This document shows, one piece after another, positions 37,468-47,232 of a stretch of 64,000 nucleotides of DNA. The number at the start of each line of letters is the position of its first letter. Position 1 is the stretch's first letter. This DNA comes from Rhizobium sp. SSA_523 (GTDB lineage Bacteria > Pseudomonadota > Alphaproteobacteria > Rhizobiales > Rhizobiaceae): NCBI RefSeq assembly GCF_030435705.1, contig NZ_CP129382.1:3218501-3282500 (forward strand), written 5' to 3'. Below the pieces are notes generated by a model. That model was not told the DNA's origin, did not search any database, and was given only the letters and a program-made list of their open reading frames with translations. A program made the position numbers and the translations under genes.

Positions 37468-38220
37468 ATGGCCAGACGGGACCAGAGCGAAGGAGACCGC
37501 GCCCGCGACGAGGTTCTTGCGGGAGAATATGTTTTGGGGATGCTGTCGGCGGAAGCGCGTCAGCGCGTCGAGGCTCGCTTACGCCATGACCAGCCCTTCG
37601 CCGCGATCGTCTCGCGCTGGGAGGAGAACCTGGTGCCGCTGGAGGACGATGATCAGCCGGCCTCGCCCCTGCGTCTGGCCCTTCCCCAGGTCTTGCCGAG
37701 CCTTCGCCCTGTCAGGGGCATGGGGACGCCTTCGGCGCGCGGCGGGGTCCTGGCCGCAGCCTGGCGATCCGTTGGCCTCTGGCGATCGCTGGCCTTCGCC
37801 TCGACCTTCCTGCTGGCCGGCACGGTTCTGTTTGCCGAGCGTTCCGCCTTCCATGCGGAGGGCGCCGCGGCCTTGCGGGCGGATCTCGCCACACAGGATA
37901 CCGGTTCGATCAGCCTGTCGGCAGCCTACGATCCGAAAACCGGTCTGCTGCGGCTGGCGCCCGTTGCGGCTGCGGCCGATGACCGACCCCAGGTGCTTGA
38001 GCTTTGGCTGATGGGCGACGGCGGCGCATCCACCTCGCTGGGCCTCGTGCCGCAGAAGGCGGGCGATAGCCTGGTGCTTGCGCCGGCACTGCGGCAGAAG
38101 CTGGTAAAAGGCGCCACGCTTGCCGTCAGCCTCGAAGAGCCGGGCGGCTCCGCCACCGGCGAACCCAGCCTGCCGCTCCTGGCACTTGGCCAGGTGCAGG
38201 GCCAGGTTCAGGGACCATAA
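37468..38220 (+). CDS. RskA-like anti-sigma factor
   Basis: A 250-residue single-pass membrane protein. The N-terminal cytoplasmic part (ARDEVLAGEYVLGMLSAEAR, then VSRWEENLVPLED) is the usual start of anti-sigma-K/RskA proteins. One transmembrane helix lies at about 104-123. The periplasmic C-terminal part is an RskA domain (VLELWLMGDGGASTSLGLVP, LAVSLEEPGGSATGEPS). Family members sequester an ECF sigma factor encoded next door; no sigma gene is adjacent here. AGGA precedes ATG 37468. It ends 20 bp from the convergent engB. Confidence 0.85.
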   Translation: MARRDQSEGDRARDEVLAGEYVLGMLSAEARQRVEARLRHDQPFAAIVSRWEENLVPLEDDDQPASPLRLALPQVLPSLRPVRGMGTPSARGGVLAAAWRSVGLWRSLAFASTFLLAGTVLFAERSAFHAEGAAALRADLATQDTGSISLSAAYDPKTGLLRLAPVAAAADDRPQVLELWLMGDGGASTSLGLVPQKAGDSLVLAPALRQKLVKGATLAVSLEEPGGSATGEPSLPLLALGQVQGQVQGP

Positions 38221-38240
38221 GCAGCTCTCTTCAGGGCCGC

Positions 38241-38912
38241 TCAGAGATCCTGCACGGGCCGTCCGACTGTCTTGCAGATCTCTTGTCTCAGCTCGTCCAG
38301 CCCTGCGCCCTTTTCCGAGGAGGTCGAGAGGATTTCCGGATAGGCGGCCGGCCTCTTGCGGATCTTCTCCGCCGTTTCCGCCATCAGGCGGGTCACGGCC
38401 GGCGGCTTGATCTTGTCGGTCTTGGTCAGAACGATCTGGTAGGAAACGGCCGCCTTGTCGAGCAGCGTCAGGACGTCCTCGTCATTCTTCTTGATACCGT
38501 GACGGCTGTCGATCAGCACATAGACGCGCTTCAGCGTCGCGCGGCCGCGCAGATAATCGAAGACCAGCTTGGTCCAGGAATCCACCTGGTCCTTTGGCGC
38601 CTGGGCATAGCCATAGCCGGGCATGTCGATCAGCGCCATGGGCGGCAGGTCGCCGGCCTCGCCGGAATAGCCTTCCGGCACGAAGAAGTTCAGCTCCTGT
38701 GTTCGGCCAGGCGTATTGGATGTGCGGGCCAGGCCGCGATGGCCGACCAGCGCATTGATCAGCGAGGATTTTCCCACATTCGATCGGCCGGCAAAGGCCA
38801 CTTCCGGCGGCCCCTCGGGCGGCAGGAACTGCAGGGACGGGACGCCTCGGATGAAGATCCACGGGCGGCCGAAAAGCGGCTTCTCGTTGCCGGTGCTGTC
38901 GCTGTCCATCAT
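38241..38912 (-). CDS. engB: Ribosome-biogenesis GTPase EngB (YihA/YsxC)
   Basis: A TRAFAC GTPase needed for 50S assembly. G1 is [16 protein letters not shown]2 region [14 protein letters not shown]3 [10 protein letters not shown]4 LTKTDKI and G5 near STSSEKG. I place the start at the first of two adjacent ATGs (38912, [20 protein letters not shown]), giving 223 residues. An ATG at 38954 would add 14 residues and is not excluded. It lies downstream of yidC on the same strand, separated by a hairpin with a T-rich tail. Confidence 0.93.
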   Translation of the reverse strand: MMDSDSTGNEKPLFGRPWIFIRGVPSLQFLPPEGPPEVAFAGRSNVGKSSLINALVGHRGLARTSNTPGRTQELNFFVPEGYSGEAGDLPPMALIDMPGYGYAQAPKDQVDSWTKLVFDYLRGRATLKRVYVLIDSRHGIKKNDEDVLTLLDKAAVSYQIVLTKTDKIKPPAVTRLMAETAEKIRKRPAAYPEILSTSSEKGAGLDELRQEICKTVGRPVQDL

Positions 38913-38964
38913 GCCTCGTCTCTCTTCTCGTCCTGCATCGTTTGCGCTCGCCATTGCCTGAAAC

Positions 38965-38990
38965 GAAAACCCCGGACGAGGTCCGGGGTC
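38965..38990 (-). terminator. Hairpin terminator between yidC and engB
   Basis: On the minus strand a perfect 9-bp stem ACCCCGGAC / GTCCGGGGT with a 3-nt loop is followed by TTTCGTTT. It lies 11 bp after the yidC stop. It would end the rpmH-rnpA-yidC transcript, wholly or partly, before engB. Confidence 0.75.
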
Positions 38991-39000
38991 CCGTAAAAGG

Positions 39001-40842
39001 CTATTTCCCGGCTGTCGATTTTCGTCGGAACACGCCCTTCAAATTGTCGAACAGCTCGATCTTGGCGCCGTTGCGCTTCATGATGAGTGCCTGCTGCATG
39101 ATCGACAGCGTGTTGTTCCAGGCCCAGTAGATAACCAGACCGGCCGGGAAGGAGGCCAGCATGAAGGTGAAGACCAGAGGCATCCAGGTGAAGATCATCG
39201 CCTGGGTGGGATCGGGCGGCGTCGGGTTCATGCGCATCTGCAGGAACATGGTGATGCCCATGATGATGGGCCAGACGCCGATCATCAGCGCATGCGGCAC
39301 GTCATAGGGCAGCAGGCCGAACAGGTTGAACAGCGAGGTCGGATCGGGCGCAGACAGATCCTGGATCCAGCCGAAGAAGGGCGCATGCCGCATCTCGATG
39401 GTGACGTAGATCACCTTGTAGAGCGAGAAGAAGATCGGGATCTGCAGGAGGACCGGCCAGCAGCCGGCGATCGGGTTGATCTTCTCCTCCTTGTAGAGCT
39501 GCATCATGGCCTGCTGCAGCGCCATGCGGTCGTCGCCATGCTTGGCCTTCAACTCTTCCATCTTCGGCTGCACGCGCTTCATGCCCGCCATGGATGCGTA
39601 TTGCTTGTTGGCGAGCGGGAAGAACAGGAGCTTGACGACGATCGTGGTGCACAGGATGGCCACGCCAAAATTGCCGAAGTAGCGGAAGAAGAAATCCATC
39701 AGCTTGAACATCGGCTTGGTGATGAAATAGAACCATCCCCAGTCGATCAGGAGGTCGAAGCGCGGAATGCCGAGCGACTGCTCGTACCCGTCCACCAGCG
39801 GCACTTCCTTGGCGCCGGCAAAGATCAGGTTCTTCATTTCGGTCGACTGGCCCGGCTGCACGGTCACGGCATCGGTCTTGTAATCGGCCTGAAAGCGCGC
39901 CTGTCCATCGGCGAAATGCGTGAACCTCGCCTCATAAGGCAGGGTCTGCGGAGGAATGAGCGTGGTCGCCCAGTATTTGTCGGTGATGCCGAGCCAGCCG
40001 CCGGTTGCCTTGGGGAAGGTGTAGGGCTCTTTTTCGACGCTGCTGTAGCTCTCTTCCGTCAGGCCGCCTTCCGTGCCGAGGACGCCGAGGAAACCCTCAT
40101 GGATGACGTAGACGGAGGCGTGCTCGGGCTTGTTGTACCTCGTCACCCGGCCGTAGCTGGCAAGCGAGATCGCAGCGCCGGTGGCGTTTTCGACCTTATC
40201 GGTGACAGTCACCATATAATGTTCGTCCACCGCGAAAGTGCGCGAGAAGACGACGCCCTTGTCATTGGTGAACTGCAGGGTCACCGGCGTCTGTGCCGTC
40301 AGCTTGTCGCCGCTTGCAACCGTCCAGACGGTCGAAGGGCCGGGGACGGAACCTACATTCTCACCCGGAATAAAGCCGATTTCGGTAAAATAGCCGCCTT
40401 TGGTATCGGCCGGCGACAGCAGCGTGATCGTCGGGCTCGCGGGATCCACGGTCTCGTGATAATCGCGCAGATGCAGGTCGTCCAGGCGTGCGCCGGTGAG
40501 GTTGATCGAACCCGAAAGCGCCTGCGTGTCGATGGCCACCCGCGGCGTCCTGGCGATCGCCTGTTCGCGCGTGGCGGCAGCCGGGGCCTGCGAGGAACCG
40601 GGCAGCGTACCGCTCACCTGGCCCGATTGGCCGGTCTGGCCCGCCTGTCCGCCTGCGGCATCGGCCTGAGGATTGCCGGCGGCCTGGGATTGGGCCTGCA
40701 TCTCGGCCTGCTGGGCCTGTTGCGCCTGCTGGGCCGCGCGCTGGGCCTCCATCCTCGGGTTCATATAGAGGAACTGCCAGCCCAGGACGATCAGCACCGA
40801 TAGCGCGATCGCGATGTAATAGTTACGGTTCTTTTCCATCAT
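39001..40842 (-). CDS. yidC: Membrane protein insertase YidC
   Basis: A 613-residue inner-membrane insertase (Oxa1 family). The N-terminal helix ([20 protein letters not shown]) is followed by a Gln/Ala/Gly-rich linker (about 36-90) partly made of repeated QQA triplets, then the periplasmic beta domain (about 95-340) and the conserved five-helix core, with the hydrophilic-groove region starting at about 370. The C-terminus is short and basic ([10 protein letters not shown]). It overlaps rnpA by 4 bp, giving the standard rpmH-rnpA-yidC order. Confidence 0.96.
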   Translation of the reverse strand: MMEKNRNYYIAIALSVLIVLGWQFLYMNPRMEAQRAAQQAQQAQQAEMQAQSQAAGNPQADAAGGQAGQTGQSGQVSGTLPGSSQAPAAATREQAIARTPRVAIDTQALSGSINLTGARLDDLHLRDYHETVDPASPTITLLSPADTKGGYFTEIGFIPGENVGSVPGPSTVWTVASGDKLTAQTPVTLQFTNDKGVVFSRTFAVDEHYMVTVTDKVENATGAAISLASYGRVTRYNKPEHASVYVIHEGFLGVLGTEGGLTEESYSSVEKEPYTFPKATGGWLGITDKYWATTLIPPQTLPYEARFTHFADGQARFQADYKTDAVTVQPGQSTEMKNLIFAGAKEVPLVDGYEQSLGIPRFDLLIDWGWFYFITKPMFKLMDFFFRYFGNFGVAILCTTIVVKLLFFPLANKQYASMAGMKRVQPKMEELKAKHGDDRMALQQAMMQLYKEEKINPIAGCWPVLLQIPIFFSLYKVIYVTIEMRHAPFFGWIQDLSAPDPTSLFNLFGLLPYDVPHALMIGVWPIIMGITMFLQMRMNPTPPDPTQAMIFTWMPLVFTFMLASFPAGLVIYWAWNNTLSIMQQALIMKRNGAKIELFDNLKGVFRRKSTAGK

Positions 40843-41231
40843 GCTTTCCTGGAACGGGTCTCCTCGGACCGCTTCTGTTTCGGTCTGCTTCCCACGCGTT
40901 CGGAAAGCGCTGCCGCGAGCTCGGCAAAAGGTGCGTTCAGCATGTCCCGCCGGGCGACAATGACATAGTCATGTCCCTCATTCATTGCAAATCCGGCAGA
41001 ATGCCTCACCGCCTCGCGCAGGCGCCGCTTCATCCGGTTGCGCTCGACAGCATTGCCCTGTTTCTTCGTGACGGTAAAGCCGACGCGGGGGGCAGTGCCG
41101 GGCTGCTTGCGGTCCAGCACTTCAACGAGGAAATACGGGCCGCGGCGCTTTTCGCCGTTGCGAACGGCAAGAAACTGCGGCCGGCTCTTCAGCCGCCCGA
41201 CAGTCTGTTCGTGGATATCCTGTTCCGTCAT
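40839..41231 (-). CDS. rnpA: Ribonuclease P protein component
   Basis: A 130-residue basic protein that binds RNase P RNA and helps process tRNA 5' ends. The RNR motif is in [20 protein letters not shown]. The C-terminus is extended and charged ([15 protein letters not shown]). It lies 29 bp after rpmH and overlaps yidC by 4 bp. Confidence 0.95.
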   Translation of the reverse strand: MTEQDIHEQTVGRLKSRPQFLAVRNGEKRRGPYFLVEVLDRKQPGTAPRVGFTVTKKQGNAVERNRMKRRLREAVRHSAGFAMNEGHDYVIVARRDMLNAPFAELAAALSERVGSRPKQKRSEETRSRKA

Positions 41232-41260
41232 CGCCCGCAGCGACCCGGGCAGGGCCGGCC

Positions 41261-41395
41261 TTAGGCCGACAGACGCTTGCGACCGCGGCTGCGGCGGGCG
41301 GACAGAACCTTGCGGCCGCCCTGGGTTGCCATACGAGCACGGAAACCGTGGCGACGCTTGCGAACAAGCTTGGACGGTTGATAGGTACGCTTCAT
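41261..41395 (-). CDS. rpmH: 50S ribosomal protein L34
   Basis: A 44-residue highly basic ribosomal protein, the standard bacterial length. It starts [20 protein letters not shown] and ends [11 protein letters not shown]. It heads the rpmH-rnpA-yidC operon. A consensus promoter lies about 130 bp upstream, leaving a leader of around 120 nt. Confidence 0.97.
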   Translation of the reverse strand: MKRTYQPSKLVRKRRHGFRARMATQGGRKVLSARRSRGRKRLSA

Positions 41396-41524
41396 TTTTT
41401 TAACACCGCGGTGTGCGGCCCTTCTTGAATTTGCCCTCTTTTGAGGAGCAAGAGCGTTGCTTTTGGGAACGTTACGGCACGGCCGGGCGCACGCGCGCCT
41501 GCCGAAACACCTCACGTGCGCGGC

Positions 41525-41553
41525 TTATAAGAGGAGTTTGCGGCAAAAGTCAA
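41525..41553 (-). promoter_or_regulatory. Housekeeping promoter of rpmH-rnpA-yidC
   Basis: On the minus strand TTGACT (41553-41548), exactly 17 bp, then TTATAA (41530-41525). This is the best sigma-70-type promoter in the window, in keeping with a highly expressed ribosomal operon. Confidence 0.82.
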
Positions 41554-41670
41554 TTCGTCCGCCGGCTGCGTCCTCTTTCTGCCTTGCCCGTATTTCCCGC
41601 CTGCTCTCGTGATTTTGATCACGCGACTGATCCGGAAGCCCAATCCGAGCATAAGACAAGGACAGGCATG

Positions 41671-41742
41671 AGGCTTGTGACGAAGATAAGGCTCGGGACG
41701 AAGGCAAGGCTTGAGACGGGCATGAGGCCATGACGAGTGCGG
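41671..41742. repeat. 18-bp degenerate tandem repeat, four units
   Basis: Four units beginning AGGC: AGGCTTGTGACGAAGATA, AGGCTCGGGACGAAGGCA, AGGCTTGAGACGGGCATG and AGGCCATGACGAGTGCGG. They lie in the noncoding gap between rpmH and the histidine kinase. Small frames through the repeat have no ribosome site. Confidence 0.65.
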
Positions 41743-41881
41743 GGCGGAGACAGCTGCACGACCAACCTTACCATACTGTCATCTAGCCGGACTGGAAATA
41801 AGCGGCCGAACCCTTTATTCTGCAGTGCAAACGGGACGATTGGTTCCAGACCGGGTGCCATTCATCGAGACGGAGATCCGC

Positions 41882-43396
41882 ATGAGATCCGAGGCGGACA
41901 TATCCGCTAGAGTGGAGGACGGTTCGCCCGGGACGCGGGGCGGGGCGGACAGCACCCTGCCGCGCATGCCGCAGCGGCTTCGCGGCCTGTCCGGCCGTCT
42001 TTTGTGGCTGACCGTCATTTTCGTGATGTTCGCAGAGGTCCTGATCTTCGTGCCGTCGATTTCGGTGATGCGCATGACCTGGCTGCGTGACCGGCTGGAT
42101 ACCGCCGCCGCCGCCGGCATCGTCATCGACGGTCTGCAGCCGGCCGAACTGCCGCGCGCCGTTCAGGACGATACACTGCTGGCCACCGGCACCAAGCTTC
42201 TCGCCCTGAAAAAGGACGGGACCTCGCGCCTGCTTGCCGCCATCGATGTGCCGCCGCAGGTGGACCAGCAGATCGATCTGGCCAATGAGACGGCATTCGG
42301 CTCCATGCGCAATGCCCTCGATACCCTTGTCTTTGGCGGTGGGCGGGTGATGCGCGTGTTCGGCCCGATCGGCGAGACCGATATGGTCATCGAACTGGTG
42401 ATGCCGGATGATGCCTTGCGCAAGGCGATGATCGGCTTCTCCAAAATGATGTTCGGCATTTCGCTGCTGATATCGCTGGTCACCGCGGGCCTCATCTATA
42501 TCGCCATCAACAAGATGATGATCGGACCGCTGCGTCGGCTGACGCATGGCATGCAGAGCTTCTCCGAACAGCCGGAAGATCCCGAACGCATCTTCGCGCC
42601 CGGCCATGCCCGGGGAGAACTCGAGGTCGCCGGCGCGCATCTGGCAGCAATGCAGATGGAATTGCAGCGGACGCTCAAGCAGAAGAAGAACCTGGCCGAT
42701 CTCGGCCTGGCCGTGTCGAAGATCAACCATGATATGCGCAATATCCTTGCCTCCGCCCAGTTGATGTCCGACCGGCTGGTGGATGTCGATGATCCCATGG
42801 TCCGAAGCTTTGCGCCGAAACTGCTGCGCACCATTGATCGCGCCGTTGGCTATACGAATGAGGTTCTGGCCTATGGGCAGGCGGATGAGGCCATGCCTCG
42901 AAGGCGGCTCCTGCCGCTGGCCGGACTGTGCCGGGAGGTGCGCGACATGCTCGCCATCGATCCCGAAGGCGATATTGATTTCGTTGACCAGGTCTCCGAG
43001 GACATCGAGGTGGATGCCGATTCGGAGCAGTTGTTCCGCGTCATCCATAATCTCTGCCGCAATGCGCTGCAGGCTCTCGGTCAGGCCTCGCCGCCGGAGG
43101 ATGGCAGCGGCAAGCGCCTCAGTCTCACCGCCCAGCGCGTCGGTAGCGTGGTCAGCATCACGATCGACGACAATGGACCGGGCATGCCGCGAAAGGCGAG
43201 GGAGAACCTCTTCACCGCCTTTCGCGGTTCCGCCCGCTCCGGCGGCACAGGGCTTGGACTTGCCATTGCGCGCGAACTGATCCTCGCCCATGGCGGCACG
43301 ATCGCTCTGGTCGAGAAGCCGGGACCGGGAACGCAATTTCGCATTGAAATCCCCGATCGCCCCGTCTCGCTGGAGGACTACCGGGCGAGGGCATGA
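41882..43396 (+). CDS. Membrane sensor histidine kinase
   Basis: 504 residues. Transmembrane helices at about 40-60 and 188-208 bracket a periplasmic sensor of about 125 residues with no recognised domain; a HAMP-like linker follows (NKMMIGPLRRLTHGM). The phospho-acceptor is H283 in SKINHDMRNILASAQ. N box VIHNLCRNALQAL, G1 DDNGPGMP and G2 GTGLGLAIA complete the ATPase domain. No response regulator is encoded nearby, so it is an orphan kinase here. Signal unknown. Confidence 0.92.
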   Translation: MRSEADISARVEDGSPGTRGGADSTLPRMPQRLRGLSGRLLWLTVIFVMFAEVLIFVPSISVMRMTWLRDRLDTAAAAGIVIDGLQPAELPRAVQDDTLLATGTKLLALKKDGTSRLLAAIDVPPQVDQQIDLANETAFGSMRNALDTLVFGGGRVMRVFGPIGETDMVIELVMPDDALRKAMIGFSKMMFGISLLISLVTAGLIYIAINKMMIGPLRRLTHGMQSFSEQPEDPERIFAPGHARGELEVAGAHLAAMQMELQRTLKQKKNLADLGLAVSKINHDMRNILASAQLMSDRLVDVDDPMVRSFAPKLLRTIDRAVGYTNEVLAYGQADEAMPRRRLLPLAGLCREVRDMLAIDPEGDIDFVDQVSEDIEVDADSEQLFRVIHNLCRNALQALGQASPPEDGSGKRLSLTAQRVGSVVSITIDDNGPGMPRKARENLFTAFRGSARSGGTGLGLAIARELILAHGGTIALVEKPGPGTQFRIEIPDRPVSLEDYRARA

Positions 43397-43538
43397 AAAA
43401 TATGGAATAATAACAATTGCTTGGAGTGATATCTCAGTAAAATGACAGAGCCTTGGGCAAAATCGCTTGCATTCGAAAGCGAGAGGCTTTAGAGGATCGC
43501 CACACGCCGCGACGCTACTGAACGTCGAGAAACGGCAG

Positions 43539-43615
43539 GCACCCGTAGCTCAGCTGGATAGAGCACCAGACTACGAATCTGGGGGTCAGGAGTTCGAATC
43601 TCTTCGGGTGCGCCA
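43539..43615 (+). tRNA. tRNA-Arg(ACG)
   Basis: 77 nt with the CCA tail encoded (43613-43615). Acceptor stem GCACCCG / CGGGTGC, D-arm with GCTCAGCTGGATAGAGC, anticodon stem CCAGA / TCTGG with anticodon ACG at 43573-43575, T-arm AGGAGTTCGAATCTCTT. The ACG anticodon is normally edited to ICG and reads CGU, CGC and CGA. It stands alone, with AT-rich flanks. Confidence 0.97.
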
Positions 43616-43828
43616 CTTTCCTTTCTTCGACAATTGAAGCTTGCAGCCATGCCCCTTGGGCATGCCGAGCCTTTGCGGCTTCTCTAGCGGTCGGGGCTGA
43701 GGCGACTTCCAAACCTTGACATGATCTCCTGACATCGGCCGCGATCATTCCGGATCTGCGGCGATCAGAGCCTCGGCGTGGTCTTCTTTCGAGTCAGGGC
43801 TGATACGCGTGGCCCATATCCGGAAATG

Positions 43829-44539
43829 CTAAAGCGGCGACCTGGATTGGGCGGCGATCCGCTGATAGGCGCCCAGAATGAAGCGTTCCGCCTGGTCGAG
43901 ATAGGCCTCCATCATCTGCGCGGCCGCCGCCGCCTGACCGCTTTCGAACTTCGTCAGAATATTCATGTTCTGGTCGATGAAGGGCGCGTGGAGGAATTCC
44001 GGATCCTGCAGCAGGCCGAAGACGAGCCGCAATTCCAGCGACACTTCGACGAAAAAGGCGGAGACGCGCGGGCTGTCGGCCAGTTCCACCACGCCGCTGT
44101 GAAAGGCGATATCGGCGCTTCCGACCCCAAGCCAATCGGCGTTTTCGCGGCATGACTGGGCGGCTTCCACCGCCGCGCGCATCTTGCGCGTGCCCGGATG
44201 GCTGGGATGCGCCCTGTCGAGCGCGCGGCACTCGATCATCCGGCGGACCCGGTAGATATCCATGATGGTGGAGACGCTCGGCGTCGAGACGAAGACGCCG
44301 CGATTGGCCTCGTGGCGCAGCAGGCCTTCCTTGGTCAGCATGCGGAACACTTCCCGCAACGTATTGCGGGAAACCGCGAGCTCCTCGCTCAGCGCCAGTT
44401 CGGAGAGGTGGCTGCCGGGCGTCAGGCGACCGGAAATCACCTTCTCGCGAATGCGCGCCGCCACGGTTTCCGCCAGAGTCTGACCGGCGGACGAGATCGG
44501 CCCGCCACCTGGCCCACCTTCCCGATTGAGTATCGTCAT
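43829..44539 (-). CDS. GntR-family (FadR/FCD type) transcriptional regulator
   Basis: 236 residues. The N-terminal winged helix (TLAETVAARIREKVISGRL, then SELALSEELAVSRNTLREVF) is followed by an FCD ligand-binding domain (about 85-225), whose metal ligands would include the Asp and His of SADIAFHSGVV. Start at ATG 44539 (MTILNREGG). It is divergent from the pxp-biotin-ABC operon over 264 bp that contain an inverted repeat straddling the operon promoter, so it is the likely local repressor; the ligand is probably the pathway substrate or product. Confidence 0.9.
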   Translation of the reverse strand: MTILNREGGPGGGPISSAGQTLAETVAARIREKVISGRLTPGSHLSELALSEELAVSRNTLREVFRMLTKEGLLRHEANRGVFVSTPSVSTIMDIYRVRRMIECRALDRAHPSHPGTRKMRAAVEAAQSCRENADWLGVGSADIAFHSGVVELADSPRVSAFFVEVSLELRLVFGLLQDPEFLHAPFIDQNMNILTKFESGQAAAAAQMMEAYLDQAERFILGAYQRIAAQSRSPL

Positions 44540-44731
44540 GTCATCCCGCTTGCATATGCCGATTGTCTGAACAGCGCCCCGGCGATTGCATCCCATAGCA
44601 TCGGGAGCAAAAGCTGCAACCTGCTTACATTGAACTTGCCGCGGTCGCTTCAGAAAATGGGCATATTCCCTCCGCAACCGCCAGTGGCTCCTGCGAGATA
44701 TCTGACTAAATGTAGAGCAATGCAAAAAGAT

Positions 44732-44786
44732 TGTTCAACACGGTTGACGGGATTGTCCTCCTTAACTAGCATTTCATCCCGTTAAC
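44732..44786 (+). promoter_or_regulatory. Promoter and candidate GntR operator of the pxp operon
   Basis: TTGACG (44744-44749), 17 bp and TAGCAT (44767-44772) form the promoter. An 11-bp inverted repeat with one mismatch, GTTGACGGGAT (44743-44753) and ATCCCGTTAAC (44776-44786), covers the -35 and the start region. A small palindrome TGTTCAACA (44732-44740) lies just upstream. Position suggests repression by the divergent GntR protein; binding is inferred. Confidence 0.6.
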
Positions 44787-44803
44787 TTGCCTTGGAGGGC
44801 CGG

Positions 44804-45580
44804 GTGCGGGACATCGACATCAACAGCGATCTCGGGGAAAGCTTTGGCGCCTGGACCATGGGCGACGATGCAGCCATGCTGGATGTGGCGAGCAGCGCCA
44901 ATATTGCCTGCGGCTTCCACGCGGGCGATCCTCTCGGCATCTTCAGGACCCTGACCATGGCCGCCGACAGGCGGGTCGCCGTGGGGGCCCATGTCGGCTA
45001 CCGCGACCTTGCCGGCTTCGGGCGGCGCGCCATGGTCGTCTCCAGCCAGGAATTGCGCAGCGAAGTCATCTACCAGATCGGCGCCCTGCAGGCGCTGGCA
45101 AAGGCGGCCGGAACATGCGTCACCTATGTAAAGCCGCATGGCGCGCTTTATAATGCGATCGCTTTCGACGAGCGTCAGGCCGCCGATGTCATCGCCGCGA
45201 TCCAGGCCGTCGATCCCACGCTGACGCTCATGGCACTTGCGGGTTCGCCGCTGATCGCTCAGGCGCGCGCCGCCGGCCTCGATGTCGTGGCGGAAGCCTT
45301 TGCCGACCGGGCCTATACGGCGGATGGCGAGCTCGTCTCCCGGCTGGAAAAGGGTTCCGTCCTGCATGAACCGGAAGAGGTGGCCGCGCGGATGATCCGG
45401 CTGGTCCGCGAGGGCGTAATCGAATCGGTCGATGGCAAGCCGGTCCGGATCGAAGCCCAGAGCATATGCGTCCATGGCGACAGTCCGGACGCTGTTGCCA
45501 TGGCTCGCTGTTTGCGGATGCGCCTGCAGGAAGCCGGTCTGACGATACGCGCTTTCGCGACGCGGGGTGCGCCCGCGTGA
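44804..45580 (+). CDS. pxpA: PxpA, LamB/YcsF family 5-oxoprolinase subunit A
   Basis: A 258-residue TIM-barrel-like protein. It starts [16 protein letters not shown], with [27 protein letters not shown] and VKPHGALYN, the classic LamB/YcsF signatures. PxpA with PxpB and PxpC makes ATP-dependent 5-oxoprolinase, which opens pyroglutamate to glutamate. The GTG start at 44804 is set by GGAGGG 5 bp upstream. The stop overlaps the next start (GTGA). First gene of the operon. Because a biotin carboxylase follows, the true substrate may be another lactam. Confidence 0.92.
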   Translation: MRDIDINSDLGESFGAWTMGDDAAMLDVASSANIACGFHAGDPLGIFRTLTMAADRRVAVGAHVGYRDLAGFGRRAMVVSSQELRSEVIYQIGALQALAKAAGTCVTYVKPHGALYNAIAFDERQAADVIAAIQAVDPTLTLMALAGSPLIAQARAAGLDVVAEAFADRAYTADGELVSRLEKGSVLHEPEEVAARMIRLVREGVIESVDGKPVRIEAQSICVHGDSPDAVAMARCLRMRLQEAGLTIRAFATRGAPA

Positions 45581-47232
45581 CTCCCGTTGCGGCCAAACCT
45601 CGCACCGAGGCCCGAAACAGCATGCACGTCCTGCCTGTGCGGTCGGATAGCATTCTGATCGAGCTTGCCGGGCTCGACGAGGCGCTGGCGCTTTATGATG
45701 CGCTCGCCGCCGACATGCCGGCCGGCGTGCTGGACATGATCCCGGCGGCGCGCACGGTGATGATCTGCTTCGACCCGGTTCTTACCGGCGTCGAGGACCT
45801 GATGGCCGCCATCGCCGCCGTCGACACCAGGCGCAGTCGCGTTTCCGACGCGGTGCCGATCGAAATCCCGGTGCGCTATGATGGCGAGGATCTGCCGGCC
45901 GTGGCAGCCATGCTCGAGATGAGCGTCGAAGAGGTGGTGCGGCGGCATGTGCAGAGCGATTACCGCGTCGCTTTCACCGGCTTCGCCCCCGGCTTTGCCT
46001 ATCTTGCCGATGGCGACCCGCAGCTCTGCGTGCCACGCCGCACATCGCCGCGCACCCATGTTCCCGCCGGTGCGGTCGCACTGGCCGATGCGTTCAGCGG
46101 CGTCTATCCCAAGGAAAGCCCGGGCGGCTGGCAATTGATCGGCACGACCCCATTGGCCATGTTCGATCTCATGCGCGATCCCCCATCGCTGCTGCAGCCC
46201 GGCCAGCGGGTCCGCTTTCGCGACATCACGGCCGACCGCGCCTATGCAATCCGGCCGCAGCCGGAGAACCCATCCTTCTTGCACCGGGCCCCGACCGGCA
46301 AGAGCGAAGGGGCATGCGCCATCGAAGTGGTATCGATGGGCTTTCCTGTGCTGTTCCAGGATCTCGGCCGAAAGGGCCTCACACGCCAGGGCATCGGTGC
46401 TTCGGGGGCGGCCGACCAAGCCAGCCTCAGGGCGGCCAATCGCCTGGTCGGCAACGACCCCTCAGCCGCAGGTCTGGAAATCGTCTTCGGGCATTTCTCC
46501 TTCCGCATGCGCGGCCGCGGCGTGATGGCCGTGACCGGCGCTTCCCTGCCGATTGCGATCACGACCGCCGCCGGCGCGACCTTCGACGCCTCCCATTCCA
46601 AGCCTTTGCCGCTTGAGGATGGCGATACGGTCAGCCTCGGCGCTGCGCAGGCAGGGCTTCGCGCCTATCTGGCGGTTCGCGGCGGCTTCGACGTGGCGCC
46701 GGTTCTCGGAAGCCTCTCGACCGATATGCTGGCGAGGATCGGCCCCGCACCGCTTGCCGCCGGTGAGGTCATCGGTATCCTGGAGGCCAGACCCGGCAGC
46801 GTCGTCGCGCTGGATGAAATTATGGCTTTCTCCATGCCCCGGGCGGATGAAGTGCTTTGGCTGGATGTGGTTCTGGGCCCCCGCGATGGCTGGTTCACGC
46901 CTCGCTCCATCGAGCATTTCCTGAGCCGCGAATGGACGGTGTCGCCACAGTCGAGCCGCGTCGGCATCCGGCTCGAAGGCGAGGTGCTGGAGCGCGGCAT
47001 ATCCGCCGAACTGCCCAGCGAAGCTACCTTGCGCGGCGCCATCCAGGTGCCGGCGAATGGCCAGCCGGTTCTCTTTCTCGCCGATCATCCACTGACGGGC
47101 GGCTATCCTGTCATCGCCAATGTCGCCACCCATCACCTCGATCTTGCGGGGCAGGCGCCGGTCGGTGCGCGTATCCGCTTTCGTGCCTTGAGCCCGGACG
47201 CTTTGTCCCTGATGTCAGGAAAACCATCATGA
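45577..47232 (+). CDS. PxpB-PxpC fusion (KipI/KipA, allophanate hydrolase subunits 1 and 2; carboxyltransferase-like)
   Basis: 551 residues joining two normally separate proteins. Residues of about 20-235 are the KipI/AHS1 domain ([50 protein letters not shown]). Residues of about 250-545 are the KipA/AHS2 domain ([48 protein letters not shown]). AHS1+AHS2 form the carboxyltransferase half of urea carboxylase and two subunits of 5-oxoprolinase. GTG 45577 overlaps the pxpA stop; an ATG at 45622 with GAGG upstream is the alternative. It overlaps the biotin carboxylase by 4 bp. Confidence 0.92.
   Translation: MTPVAAKPRTEARNSMHVLPVRSDSILIELAGLDEALALYDALAADMPAGVLDMIPAARTVMICFDPVLTGVEDLMAAIAAVDTRRSRVSDAVPIEIPVRYDGEDLPAVAAMLEMSVEEVVRRHVQSDYRVAFTGFAPGFAYLADGDPQLCVPRRTSPRTHVPAGAVALADAFSGVYPKESPGGWQLIGTTPLAMFDLMRDPPSLLQPGQRVRFRDITADRAYAIRPQPENPSFLHRAPTGKSEGACAIEVVSMGFPVLFQDLGRKGLTRQGIGASGAADQASLRAANRLVGNDPSAAGLEIVFGHFSFRMRGRGVMAVTGASLPIAITTAAGATFDASHSKPLPLEDGDTVSLGAAQAGLRAYLAVRGGFDVAPVLGSLSTDMLARIGPAPLAAGEVIGILEARPGSVVALDEIMAFSMPRADEVLWLDVVLGPRDGWFTPRSIEHFLSREWTVSPQSSRVGIRLEGEVLERGISAELPSEATLRGAIQVPANGQPVLFLADHPLTGGYPVIANVATHHLDLAGQAPVGARIRFRALSPDALSLMSGKPS

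Larger units (their letters stand above)
41396..41881. other. Intergenic region with rpmH leader and promoter
   Basis: 486 bp between rpmH and the divergent histidine kinase. It holds the long rpmH leader (41396-41518), the rpmH promoter, and an 18-bp degenerate repeat (listed separately). GGAG six bases before ATG 41882 marks the kinase start. No gene seen. Confidence 0.6.
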
